Part shown: positions 51,890-63,500 of the stretch, one piece after another | How the letters are laid out: every line of letters begins with the position of its first letter | Position numbering within the stretch: the stretch's first letter is position 1 | Assembly (NCBI GenBank): GCA_013339765.2 | Contig: CM023449.1 | Span: 39,650,387-39,714,386, forward strand | Direction: 5' to 3' | Length of the DNA: 64,000 bases | From: Haemaphysalis longicornis | Taxonomy: Eukaryota > Arthropoda > Arachnida > Ixodida > Ixodidae | Notes under the pieces: generated by a model | The model's database searches: none | The model's input: the letters and a program-made list of their open reading frames with translations, nothing else | What the model was told of the DNA's origin: nothing | Translations under genes and position numbers: made by a program

Positions 51890-52170
51890 TGTCCCTCCAT
51901 CCGGCGTCCGTCCGCAACCCTCCTCCTTTCCCCTCGCCCGCTAGCTGCCTTAGCACGTTCTCCTCGCCATGCCAGCTGTGCGTTAGTGCGCATGCGTGTC
52001 TCTCTCTCAGTCCGTCCGCAACCCTCCTCCTTTCACCTCGCCCGCCAGCTGCGTTAGCCAACACCACCTAGAGGAAATTCTTTCCTAGGTGGCGTTGCAT
52101 TAGCACGTTCTCCTCGCCATGCCAGCTGTGCGTTAGTGCGCATGCGTGTCTCTCTCTCATCACTCTCTCT
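51890..52170 (+). repeat. Tandemly repeated GCATGCGTGTCTCTCTCTCA module
   Basis: 'TTAGCACGTTCTCCTCGCCA' to GCGCATGCGTGTCTCTCTC occurs at about 51950 and 52100, and CGTCCGCAACCCTCCTCCTTTC twice. An ACACCACCTAG/CTAGGTGGCGT hairpin separates them. Confidence 0.8.
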
Positions 52171-52181
52171 CGCAGAGCGGC

Positions 52182-52188
52182 TATATAA
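52182..52188 (+). promoter_or_regulatory. Possible TATA box of a repeat-derived promoter
   Basis: TATATAA in GC-rich context directly after the tandem module, followed by CTTCGGTCGCTCCGTCAGTC, a plausible initiator region. No coding exon was found behind it, so it may be an LTR promoter. Confidence 0.35.
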
Positions 52189-52329
52189 CCGCGGTATCTG
52201 CAGCGGCTCTTCGGTCGCTCCGTCAGTCGCTCTTGCTGCTACTGCTCCGACTGCTGCTCCGATGAGTTGAAATGCACACTAACATGCCTGCTACCGCGTA
52301 ATTGGAAATGTACGTGTGATTGAGCATCA

Positions 52330-54030
52330 TTTAAGGTCCGCTACACTTCAACCACATTTGGGTAACCAACATAACGGAAACGCGAATTGAACCCCGTGAG
52401 ATGCCTTGCATCACCCCAGGGTTCCCCTCGCGGAAGATGGTGGCAATTTTTTCTTTGAAGCACTGCAGTGTTTCATGTCCATTTTGCAGTGAGTCGCGTA
52501 GCTCCGTGTTGGAATCTGCTTCCCCCATAACGCTCACTGTACATTCAGCCTTTGCCCTAAAGTGCCGCCAAGTAGCCTTGGAGTTCCTGGCGCACTGAAC
52601 TGCGTCCACTCGAGCCCTCCACAGCGAGTGAAGCCCCAGGACAAGCACACAGTCCCGAAGCACCATGTTCTTTTTGAGGACGCACTCAGGCGCCGGAGGC
52701 CTCACCACGAAAGGTCCCATCGCTCGGTGAACGCAGTCTGCAGCTCGTCCCAGAAGACGGCTGCAGTGTTACAATCTGTGAGGATGACATCTGCCGTTTC
52801 TCGTTTTCCACAGAGGAGGTAACCCGCGCCGCCATGGAGGAAAAATCCCTTACCCTCCAAATGTGCCTTTGACGGCAGTACGCCCGTGTGGAGGCGGAAG
52901 AAAAAATCATTTGAAACGATAGGCACAGGGAGACTTCTTACTCCCTGTCGGTAGTAAGACAGTCAGGTGTTGGGGGTTGTCGGTAGAGAGGGGGCGGCAG
53001 TACCTTCTCCAAGAGGTCCTAGTAGTTTCCCGGGCTTTGTTTTGGGTAGCTAATCCCAAGAGAAATGCTGCTCGATCAGGGCTAAGGCTATCGCGACGTC
53101 CTTCTAGAACCTCGTTCCGCGCGTGTCAAAGCAGACAGATGTTGTCGTGGCGAGCCACGGGGCCAAATGTCTGGTACCCAGGCACTGTGTGGCTACCACT
53201 AGGAACGGGCCGCGTAAACCCAGAAACTAAAAGGATCGTTGGAAAGTCAGTTTGAGCTACGCGTTGACCAGCCCGAACCAACGCTTTTCTAGGCTCCAGA
53301 GCAGGTTTGAGCGGAGCTTGGGTTCGAATGTGGAACGCCAGAGGAATACCGCCCAGGATTGGAGCAGCTTATTCAGGGTATCTGCGTAGATGGTAGTTAT
53401 GTGGGCCCCTTACAGCACTGCGGGGTATGTAATCGTATTTAATACATGGGCCCTCATGAACAAAGTGGTGTGCCGCGGTTTCATCATGGTTGCAGCTTTC
53501 TTTCCGCCACTGACGGCTTGGGTTTTCCCCGATTTGTGACTGCGGCGCTTTGATTGAGGTTCACACCCAAGTAACTTTACATCTCCTGTTCTCAAGCCAT
53601 CCCAAATAGGCAACTTGGTTTGGAGGCCCATTCACTCAGCCAGGCTCCCCTCGACTTAAGTAGGTTTATCTTTGCTCCTGAAAAGCGGCTAAAGTGGTTT
53701 GCTAGGTTAATTATTTCGCCCCCCCCCCCCGTGATCCTTGTGTGCAAATGAAGGCCACTTAGTCCGCGTAGGAGAGGCCATTGATGACCTCGGATGCGAG
53801 GGCCATACGGCACAGTGGCTCAATATAAAGTGGGAATGAGATGGGTGACATATAAGGCAGCCTTGGTGAACCGACCTGCGGACGTCTATGGCGTTCCCAC
53901 AGCCATATTTATTAGTATGCAGGTAGAAATGTCCTCGTAGCAAGTTTTGATCCACTCGATTATTGTGTCACCGATGCCGCACTGTTGGAGGAGATCTAGT
54001 AGAAAATTGTGGTCCACCTGATAAAAAGCC
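52330..54030 (-). mobile_element. Tx1/L1-like LINE, RT and C-terminal region, broken
   Basis: Minus-strand frames include QVDHNFLLDLLQQCGIGDTI, EWIKTCYEDI, then GCxxxxPxxxxLY remnants, NHFSRFSGAKINLLKSRGAW and LPSKAHLEGKGFFLHGGAGY, plus CGKRETADVIL and FWDELQ. The order fits RT followed by the C-terminal domain of Tx1-like elements. Several frameshifts and an interrupted YADD site. Confidence 0.75.
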
Positions 54031-55090
54031 TTCACAGGTCACCCCATAAAAGGGGGCGGCTCGGCCTCACTGGTGCGGCTTTACTGTAGCAACCAGCCAC
54101 TTTTCCTATGTGGGCTCAGCCGATGAATCAGTACCCGAGAGTCAAACGGCGTACTCACTGGGCTCTGACTGTGGGGAGAGGAATCACGCCATCTTCTCGA
54201 CACAGAACACGTGGTAGGATACACGTTGCACCTGCAGGCGCCAAGTTTAAGTGTGCGTGCTCCGTTAGTTCGTTCTGCTTCTTCGATTTGCTTCTTCTTC
54301 GCCGTTACAGCAACAAAAATGGAGTAAAGGTCGTTGCGGCTGCGAACGTGGATGCAATCGTGGACTTAAACAGTCGGGATGATTGTGAAGCTTGCGGACA
54401 GCTCCGTTACCTACAAGTCTTGCACGTTAGTGTGAGCTTCCTTCATTTTTTTTTTTTTTTCGGCGATCTTTGGTTAAAGGCGTCTTTCGCGGGTGGAAGG
54501 GAGCTGAGTGAGTTACCAAACTATAGTTATTACAAGCTGAACACGGTTGTATTCTGCCTTCATGGCCGCTTTCAGAAGGCCAGTTTCCTGGCGTCAGCTG
54601 ATCCAAATATCTAAAAACCGGATTCCTCCGCCGTGTGATTTTTACGCAGGCTCATCTGTGCTGCAAGAGCATCTGGTTGTTCTCCAAAGCTGGTGCACAT
54701 CAGGAGCTTGTGCTTGCTGAGATCGCCTGATGACCCGATGCTGCCTTATCAACGCCGGAGCGTCCTTTAGACCTGTAGAAAATGTGGTTTCTCCAATCGA
54801 ATACAAAATTTCACATATTCCTTCATCACAGTCCCACGCAGTGCGATGCTACACTTTCGTTCTCGCGCGTTTTTTGCAGCACCTTGCTGATATTATTACA
54901 AGAAAACAGAACACCGCAAAGGGCATTAGGCGTTGTGCCGCCGTACAAGTTATCACACTACTAATATTTGTATTATTTTCTATTTTTTTGTTTTATGAAC
55001 AACAAAGGTTTTGGCGAATAATGCGAACTGAGTGAATGGATAAGATTGTACTGTCATAGCCCTACATTGTACATCGTGCACCCAAAGTAC
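54031..55090. other. Mostly unclassified; LINE 3'-UTR-like block
   Basis: TACAAGTCTTGCACGTTAGT followed by GTGAGCTTCCTTCATTTTTT (54410-54460) matches the ends of the 16.9 and 37.0 kb repeats. The rest shows nothing. Confidence 0.45.
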
Positions 55091-55092
55091 GC

Positions 55093-55428
55093 ACTACTCG
55101 GGAACAAGTTAACTGCGGCAAAAGCTCATGTACGGTATTACTCCGCCTAAGCGACGCGCCCGGATGACAACGGGCGCGCGCGTGTTGAAAGGAAATTGCT
55201 ATTAATGCCTGATATCGTCTGCCTTTTCTCACACAGCATGTTTCACGTCGCCGCAGTAATTTGTAAGCATTTTAAGTATAAAAAATTATGGAAATGGCTC
55301 GTTCCATGTTCAAAATATCCCTAGTAACGCACTACTTGCGCCGCCGGAGAAACACCGCGCTGCTGTGATGAGGCACACCGGCAACTTGTGTTGCCGGTTT
55401 TTAAATTGTACCCGATTATAAGTACTCA
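55093..55428 (+). mobile_element. MITE-C copy 3
   Basis: ACTCGGGAACAAGTTAAC at the left, TTAAATTGTACCCGATTATA at the right; body as in copies 1 and 2. Confidence 0.75.
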
Positions 55429-55429
55429 C

Positions 55430-56340
55430 AGCTTCAACCCAATGTAATCAATTAGTACCTTCAATAGTGTAGTTTTCCGAAATGGGAGACAACTGGCGCA
55501 ACAGACGAGGAAAGAGTACGACAGGACAGGAAAGTCGATTTTCGGTAAGTCAACAAGTTCCAATGCCCACGTATTTTGGCTTGTGGGGCGCCGTAGCCGC
55601 ATCAGCTAAGTATGGAATGAAGTGAAGGAAAATCAGTCATAATGACGGATATGATGATGCGTCGTGGCGTACTGTGTACGCAGACATCTTTCCTTGGATC
55701 GATGTACACATTTTATAAATTAAAACATCTTGCCCAGGAACCCATATACCGGCAGCATAACCGAGATACATAAGGTGATCGTGTAGCACCAACACTCGGA
55801 ATATTTAAGGCTTCATGCCATCAGCTGCTTGGTCTTGGCAGGAGGTTATAACGAGATATGTTTAACTTTGGTGTATGTGCACAGTAATTGACTTACGCTT
55901 TCAGGACTATTGCGATGGGCGTTACTGGAAGGTGTGATGCTATAATGCAGACATTCGTACCCTTGTGCGCAAGATATCTTCAAGTGACACGGCCGAGAGC
56001 TTAAATGAATTAAGCGGTGTATCTTTTGAATTTTAAAGACAAGCATAAAGCTCCTGGCCCATGCCAAAAGGAGTATATATATAAATTTAATGCCCCTTCG
56101 TATAACGGAAAGATGGTTGAAACGCGAAGCTTCCTTCCGCCGCAGACCGAGTCTAGAGAGAGAGAGGATAGAGGGAGAGGACTTTATTCGAATCAAGCCT
56201 CGTGAGGGATTCGTTCGTTGTCGTCTGAACTTGGGCTCTGATGATTATGATGCCCTTCAAGTGTTTGGCCCGTACCCACTCGGAGAAATTGGCCAGGGAC
56301 AAAGTGTTGACTGTTAACCCGCGCTTGGCGTGGCTTTGTG
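55430..56340. other. Nothing recognised
   Basis: Short frames around 55846-56317 without motifs. Confidence 0.5.
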
Positions 56341-56344
56341 GAAA

Positions 56345-56690
56345 CCCATTGTGTAAGTTGGCTTTCCTGCAGTGCATTTTGGGCATAACGATTGGCATTT
56401 TGGGCTTGGACTTTGGACTTTGAAGACGTTGGCTTTCGACCAGAGAAGGCTTCGAGTTTCAACCATCCTTTACTTCACCCACTATCATCATCATAGGCAG
56501 AGAAAGTTGGATTTGCTGCAGTGCGTTTTTAACTATTGGTATTTTGAACTTTGATTTTGAACTTTGAAAACGCTGAATTTCGACCAGGCTTCGTGCATCA
56601 ACCATATTTCACTTCACCCACGATCATCATCATCATCGTCAGAAAAATTTCGCTTTCCTCAAGTGCGTTTTGGCCAGATAAGCGCTGCCG
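56345..56690 (+). repeat. Tandem repeat, ~145-bp unit, 2.3 copies
   Basis: Units start GTTGG(C/A)TTTCCTGCAGTGC and end TTCACTTCACCCACTATCATC; the third is partial (56651 on). GGACTTTGGACTTTGAAGAC and TTGATTTTGAACTTTGAAAAC are short inner repeats. Confidence 0.75.
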
Positions 56691-57079
56691 TAGTAGACCT
56701 GTTGCCTCCTTGGCCATAGAAACGTTGCCGTAGTAGACCTGTGCGCCGCGGCGCCGCGCTGCCGCCGCAAGCTATCTTACTTGTGCCGCTTAGCGCCGCC
56801 GCTAAAGTCTTTGGAGTGTGCACGCTGCCGGGGATTCGCTCCTATTTTGTGACGCAATGGCTACGTCACGAAAAAATGAAAGGGAATTGGGTGAGAGAAA
56901 CGCCAGCTTTATTTGCTTATTTCTCAGCAAATAATGGAGCGTTGCTCGTCAAACAAAAGACAAGATAGCTACGAAACGCATGATCTTTCAATTAAAACAA
57001 AATTTTATTCAACCTTTAGTGTCCCGAACCCAAACACTCTGTCCCGTCCGCTAATCCGTCGCGACCTACGAAGGGTGGA

Positions 57080-57690
57080 TCATGTGTCGTGGCGGAGTCG
57101 TAAAGTACTCAAAATGGTTTGCCGTTAACCACTAGCTCCCGTACATAAAGCTCTACAAGTTGCCATCTGTACTCATTCCCGTCTACTACGTGAAACACAA
57201 GCTTGCCGTTCTTGCAGCTCGCAGCGAAATGCCCTCTCTCGCCCCAGTTACGACACGCGAACACCTTGCACGTTTCAAGGCTTTCTTTCGGCGCTGTGCC
57301 TCTGCGTCTGCGTCCTAGTCGCTTTCCCAGCCAGTTTCTCTATCCGAGTCAACACAATTGTACGCTCCACCGTTTTCTTAAAAACCTCCGCCTTTCAGCC
57401 CTGACTTGTCATTCCACTGCTTGAAATCTCTTTAGCCGTGGTCTGGCCCCTGCGCAGCGCGTCGTGCGACAAACTGGTCGGTTGGCTTGACTGCCCTGTC
57501 CGCAGTGTTTACATCTGGCCACTCCTTCGCCCAGTGCCTTACATTTTCCGGCAGTTGGCGGTAAAACTATTCTAGACGGAAGCATTCAAACAACTTGTGT
57601 TCTTCGTAAGCCTTCACTTTTTCGATCCACTCTTGTATGCTTGCCATGAGCTTATAGATTGTATTCACTGGTGTGGCGGGCATGCCAGCA
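57080..57690 (-). pseudogene. Gypsy-like gag remnant with zinc-knuckle relic
   Basis: Minus-strand frames read NTIYKLMASIQEWIEKVKAY, YRQLPENVRHWAKEWPDVN, TDQFVARRA and CRNWGERGHFAASCKNGK. The last resembles a CCHC knuckle whose second Cys is Trp. Several stops (for example LE*FYRQ) and frameshifts. No pol follows in the window. Confidence 0.65.
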
Positions 57691-57699
57691 ACCATGTGG

Positions 57700-58400
57700 G
57701 TCGCCTTAGCAACGGGGACGCGCGGCCACTGTCATAGCGGCACACGCATCGGGACGCCCCACCTAGATCAAAAGCAGTACCTTGTGGAGAAACATGGCTT
57801 TATTCCTAACGTACCACAAGTGTTCCTTTCCGCGGCGGAATGCCCCCTCAGCCCTCACGTGGTTTCGCCGCGCGTATTCGATTAAAGCGCCAGCGGGTAT
57901 CGCGTAGCGTTGTTTTCGCGATCGGGCGCACTCGGAGGGACTTCGTTTCGACGGCCCGTTATCTACGCGGGCCGCCACCCTAGATTTGGACGTCGCCCGG
58001 CTTTAACCTCCTGGTGTGGGCCCTCGATTGCCAGTTCCCGCTCCCCAGAACCCATCAGTCGGCCACACTCTATTACAGTGAACTCCGAAGTGGTTTGAAC
58101 CGCCGTAGACTTCGCTTCTCGTCACACAAAGCTCGCTCGTCTCTATGCTTCCGCGTTCCCTTCAAGTCTTCTCGCCTCCAGGATGCAGCATGACGCCAGC
58201 CAGCAATGTTCGAGCCGCATTGTGTGCGACGGGATCAACCACAGTGGAACTACGCTTCTATGCTCTTCCCTCGCCTTTTTAATCTTTACTTTTCTCTATT
58301 ATCCTAGCATCACTTCAAAATGTCCCTGCTAGTTTTCATATCTGTTGACGCCACGGCCGAGACTACGCGTACGAAGTGCTCGAAGCCAAGTAGAGCACCA
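57700..58400. repeat. Repeat block shared with 59400-59640
   Basis: GGACTTCGTTTCGACGGCCCGT and CTGGTGTGGGCCCTCGATTGCCAG resemble 59488-59590. Probably LTR or UTR sequence of the neighbouring gag element. Confidence 0.5.
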
Positions 58401-58410
58401 CCACATATTA

Positions 58411-58558
58411 GGGAGTTTTAGTATAGCGGAAAGCACCACTTTAGCGCGCCCATAGCGTTAGCGGGCACGCTAACCGTAGCATAACGAGGCGCTATCCGTT
58501 CGCGATTGCGGCCCGCAAAACGTTAACGCTACAGCTAAAACGCTATACTAAAACTCTC
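58411..58558. mobile_element. MITE-F, 148 bp, TA target
   Basis: GGGAGTTTTAGTATAGCG and CGCTATACTAAAACTCTC are inverted ends, flanked by TA on both sides (58409-58410, 58559-58560). A related fragment (CTATTCTAAAACTCTCTA) is at 28740. Confidence 0.85.
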
Positions 58559-58569
58559 TATTGTGAGTA

Positions 58570-59250
58570 CGATTAATAATATATCTGCTGACGCCACTGC
58601 CGAAAATCGGGTTGAAGCGGGGCAGACTGTGCACGCGGTGTTTTGTTTCTTTTTTTCTACGAGATGTGGGCGCAACGCGCATGCGCAGGCACAGTGGCCT
58701 CGGTCATGGCGGGTTTCACTGTTGCCAAGCGAAGAAATCGTCCGCTAAACTTTTGAGTGGATACCACCAATACGCTGTATTCACTGGCGAGTCACCCATG
58801 CAGGCAACCATGTGAGTGCGCCATCACTGCTTACGTTGGCCTCCACGGGATGGCGGTACTTGTCCGTGCTAAGCATATGATGTGTGTTGGACGTTCCAAA
58901 CTCTACCCCAAAGAACGCAAAGTAATGCCTCGACCCCAATGTGGGTGCGATTTATAACGTCTCTGTTGACACCACCCTTCAGAGTCAGGTTGAAACAGAG
59001 CAGGCGACGCAAACAGGTGTTTCTTTTTCTGCGGCGTGCGGGATCACTGCATAGAGTTAATACTACTGACTCTAGAGCAAAAGCTGCCCGGCCAGCCCGT
59101 GCATTGAAACCGTGCTACACGCGGCGCTGACATGATGCCACCCTCACAGCGTTGCCCGATGCCTTTTTGTCTACTAGAATTGGCGGCAGTAGTCGGTATT
59201 CACCTAGTAACCAAGGCATTCCATCATGGCAGCCACCGTTGCTGTGAGTG
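58570..59250 (+). repeat. Two diverged ~300-bp direct repeats
   Basis: CTGCTGACGCCACTGCCG, GGTTGAAGCGGGGCAGACTG and GTGAGTGCGCC at 58585-58815 correspond to CTGTTGACACCACCCTTC, GGTTGAAACAGAGCAGGCGA and GTGAGTGCGCC at 58963-59255. A further partial copy is at 58341 and a related block at 62580-62740. Confidence 0.6.
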
Positions 59251-59652
59251 CGCCGTGAAAACTTTACTGTGCAGAAACGTTGTGTGAAGTTTTTCCTGTG
59301 GTAGGTAGCGAACTTTTGTGCCGTGCTGCCGCGTTAGATGCAGTTTTGTATTCTCCGCAACTGAGAAGGGTAGCGCCTAGATTAGCGGGTACTTCGTACG
59401 CTCGGAGAGGTAGCTTTTGCGGGTGCGTCAGGGGAGTTCGGTCGTCGCTTCGGAGTTGAGCGGACGTGTGTTTTCGTGCTCCTGTGCTTCGGAGGGGCTT
59501 CATTTCGGCGGCCCGTTGCGCGCGCGGGCCGTTGGACGTCGCCTGGCCTTCGCTCTGCTGGTGTGGGCGGTCGAGTGCCAGCTCCCGCTCTGTACAGCGC
59601 TATTACAGCTCTGTACAGCTCTGTACAGCGCTATTTTAACATGTTTCACACG

Positions 59653-59671
59653 CCCCCCCCCCCCCCCCCCC
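59653..59671 (+). repeat. Poly-C tract
   Basis: 19 consecutive C, followed by TCCCCACCCC. Confidence 0.95.
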
Positions 59672-59779
59672 TCCCCACCCCTGTATGCGTCAGCTGATTG
59701 TTTTCGCAATTTATTGAGGTGCTCTTTACAACTACGTGCTTTTCTAGCGAATGGAAGTTCGAACTGGACAACGCTTCCA

Positions 59780-60990
59780 AGCATGTAAATGAAAATCGTA
59801 TTTGTGACAGCACTTTATGCTAAACAAACATGCTTTCTGTGCCTGTTCCTACGAGGCAGTTCTACGAGGCAGTTAGTCACGAAAGCTTCCACGAAGGAGC
59901 AGACACTTTAGGAGAAATTTTAAAAAATTAGAAATTATGTACCCTATTTACATTATGTACACAGAAAATCAGACATATTTCAGTGGTTTTAGACAAGATG
60001 GAGCTGAAGTAGCCAAATCAGTTCTTGCCTTGAAGAAGCAGATTGCAGTGATTAAGAGAGAAAAACAGTCACAGGTGCTGTAGGGGTGTTACCAGCATGT
60101 AGCATCCTTCGTTTGCCCATTTTGTCATTTTGCCTGCTTCTTTTATGCCTATCTTTTTTTCGCCCATGGTGCTGTCTTTGTACTGGCCATTTCCTCGCCA
60201 TGTTTTTTTTTCTCCCGAATTTTTTATCCTTTATTTTATGCCAGTCCTTTCTTTTCCTTTCAAGTTTACTGTTTCCATTTCCACATGTAGCACAGCCAGC
60301 TGGACAGTTCTTCTTCTTCTTTCCTTGGTTAACCTCCCTAGCTTTCTTCTACAGTTTCTTCCTTTCTTTGAAGTCGCACATTAGGTCATCTTAGCCTTGC
60401 TCTTACTATCGCAAACTTCCCTAGAGGTCTGGTGGTATTACTGGTGGTGAAATAAAATTTGTTGGATAAGAATTGCTTGTACATATGACCATCTTGCTTT
60501 TTCTGCGATTATTTTTGCTTCTGATACACGGACTGATGGCATTGCGATGGCCCATTATTTTTGATAAAAATAAGAATGCTGATGACCACAATCTGAATGA
60601 ACATTAGCCAGAACTTTCATAATCAGCTACAGCATTACTGGAACCCAGCTTCGGTAATGCAACTTCGTCATCATCCTTGTTGCTGTGAGCACACTGGAAT
60701 GGAAGCGTGGAAATTCTACAAGGTCTGTTGTGGCACCTTTGTGGCCACCGGTTTGATGTTGGCATAAATGAGAAGGCTGTGCTACACATATCGAATTCCT
60801 TCGTTGTATCGCGTATCGCATTCGCATATCGCATTCCTTCCTTTTATCTAGTGTATACAGCTGAAGAACGTCTCCAGATGGCCCTGGCTGAACCGATACG
60901 TGCAGATGTAACTGTCGAAAATTGAAAGTTCAATTTATTGTCGGCTTTCTTAATGACTGCCATATGCAATGCACATTAAGTGTCTGAATA
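59780..60990. other. T-rich, nothing recognised
   Basis: Hydrophobic open frames at 60086-60394 come from T-rich DNA; no signal sequence with a downstream domain or splice pattern. Confidence 0.5.
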
Positions 60991-60996
60991 ATCTAT

Positions 60997-61146
60997 ATCT
61001 CGAAAACAGGCGCGGAAAGACGTAGACTAAGAAGAGAAATACACAGGACGACGCGCACAGAAATACACAGGACGACACAGGACGAAGCGCGTCGTCCTGT
61101 GTATTTCTCTTCTTAGTCTACGTCTTTCCGCGCCTGTTTTCGAGAT
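60997..61146. repeat. Perfect 60-bp inverted repeat, 30-base loop
   Basis: The left arm 60997-61056 and right arm 61087-61146 are exact reverse complements (ATCTCGAAAACAGGCGCGG... / ...CCGCGCCTGTTTTCGAGAT). The loop repeats ACACAGGACGAC words. Confidence 0.97.
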
Positions 61147-62750
61147 GAATCAGCACCAACTCGCCCAACTTGCCATCCTGTTGAATACTCTATATTAGCG
61201 ATTGATATTCTCATGCTAGGCAGTCTGATTCACCTGCTATAGTTATGTTTGGCAGCTGTTTCAAAATTAACCACTATGATTGAACTAATGAGCGGAAATA
61301 ACAATTTATAGGTGCACTCAAATTAATTTACTTTTCAAGGGAGACGTATATCCTTCGTCGACTTCGCCTTGCACAAAATACATGACGGTCCCATCGCGAC
61401 CCAAGAAAGCGCATATGTGTGTTACCTCAACATGCTTCCTACGCGGTTTCTGTTGACAGACAGATTTGCGGCCGAACCCGCAGGCATTTCAGGCAAAACC
61501 GCCTGCAGGCGGGGTGGTCCTGATAATTGGGCGTGAACAGAAGTGGCCGTTTCCGTTCATTGGCGAAGGCACCCAGGGAAGGACAGAATATTTTTTCTTA
61601 ACGCCCCACCACACGGGTGCCCATCTCACATGAACGAAGTTTACTCCTCCCCCACCTCCTCTGTGCAAGTATATACATGGGCCATATGAGAGCAGAGGTG
61701 CAAGTATACGTAATTAAACAACGTCGCTGATCCGCCGAATTTAAGAAATGTGTCATGCAAAGCATCAAATATATTCTTGAAAATTTCGGATTGCGTGTTT
61801 CAGCGATCGAAGGAGCATGCACCAATCGCACACACCTATACAGGAGATTTCTGCACCTACATTCGGGATTACCTTTCGGCTTCGCCTTGTTCTCCTCTAG
61901 AAAACCACCTTATCGTGCAAATAAAGTTACCATTATTATTATTAGTTGGCGGTTGTTTTATCTCTGACTCAAGTAAAACACCGTTCAGTGAAAGTATAAC
62001 AGCACCCGTAAACAAGAGCCTGTTATACGCTAGGCATGGTAAAATGGTTCGTACATCTGTTTATTTTTAATTTACGAATCATATACGATTGAAAGCAGCC
62101 GATCTGCCCAGACATGTTTCGCGTAACATGATATGACCGGCTGACGGCGAGTTCAAATCGGCAGCAGCCACTACGGACATGTAGAGAAGGTGTCCTTGAA
62201 GATAGGTGGCGGCGGCTTTATTCCGTATCGTCGGCAGTATTCGGAAGCTTGTCTTCGCAAGCAACGAAGTGACACAGCAGACACTAAGGCGTGTTAGAGT
62301 GAACCTTTGTAAATTAGCCCCACACGACTGACGCTCATCACGATATACCGAAACTGAATTTGGCGCCTCATCCCGACGTCTTCTTTTTGCTTATAATTTC
62401 ATTTATTTTTGTTCGTCAAGCATGAATATTTCAAGAAAACTAATACAAAGTATACAAACTCGTCACGAAACTCAGTTATTGCCATAAAAGATGCCTAATT
62501 TTAGCTTAGGGCCCTAAATTTGTGCCTCATTATTAAGAAAAATTGTTAGCCATATCTTCAACTACTGATCTGGCAACTACAGCGTGGCATCATGGCGGCA
62601 TCCGTGTTTAGACATATTTTTGAGCCAGCTTTACCCGCCTGGATCACTGGCACAAGCCGCCATGTCCGTGACGCTTCGGACATGTCCGTGACCGTTTCCA
62701 GTGTTGCCAAGCGAAGAAATTAGCAGTTTAACTATAGTACCACCTATAGA
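61147..62750. other. Nothing recognised
   Basis: AT-rich; the GGCAACTACAGCGTGGCATC region at 62575-62740 resembles the 58.6 kb direct repeats. Confidence 0.45.
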
Positions 62751-62759
62751 CTCACTCCG

Positions 62760-63500
62760 AGTATGAATTGCCCTTAGCTCACTCGGGCTCATGGAATTTC
62801 TGGCAAAATGCCTTCACCTGTACTTACGCTGGAGGCTGGGCTTCACTTTCTCGTAGACCTCCAGCTCCACTTTTGGCAAGCGGGCCGTCACGTCGGATTC
62901 CTCACCCAGCAAAAGCGTAAACAATCTTTGCGGTCATTAGTCGCGACTAAACTGGGCCTCCTCCCAAGTACGCTCGAAATTGACCCGAAAGGGCAGATGT
63001 CTTCTCGTATCTTGCCGGGTCGCATAAGGCCACTCATTACAAACGTAGGTCGCTTAGTCGCCGCAGACTGCGCGCTGCTGTCACCGTGAATCTGAGGTCG
63101 AGACATTTCGAGCTCAAGCCGCTTCAGCACTATCTGCTGCTTCCTGCCCTCCGGGCAGATTCACCCTCGCTCGATCTCCAGTTCTTGTTGTTTTTGTCCC
63201 TTTTGAGTTTATTCCCTTCCTGCTGAAGCTGCTCTTGCTCCAGCTGGATTTCCTGTTCCCGCTTTTCTCGCTGGCATTCTGCCTCTTCAGCCTGACGTTT
63301 AGCGGTCTCCCTGTCATCGATAAGCTCAATGCGTTCCGACAGCTTGTCATCGTCAACTACAACAGCGAGTATAGCCTGTATTAACATCCAAGCGCAACTC
63401 TCTTGCAAGCTCCAACAGCTGGGGTTTTTTTCGCAGCTTTCGTGCACATGGCTCTTTAAAGTGCTACTTTTCAGCTGTACCAAAATAGACTTGTGCGAAT
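62760..63500 (-). pseudogene. Gypsy-like gag remnant, second
   Basis: Minus-strand frames in order: DDDKLSERIELIDDRETAKR and a Glu/Gln-rich coiled coil (EEAECQREKREQEIQLEQEQ), then FVMSGLMRPGKIREDICPF, then LPKVELEVYEKVKPSLQRKY. This order and wording fit the N-terminal half of tick gypsy gag. The frame shifts at least twice. No pol in the window. Confidence 0.6.
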
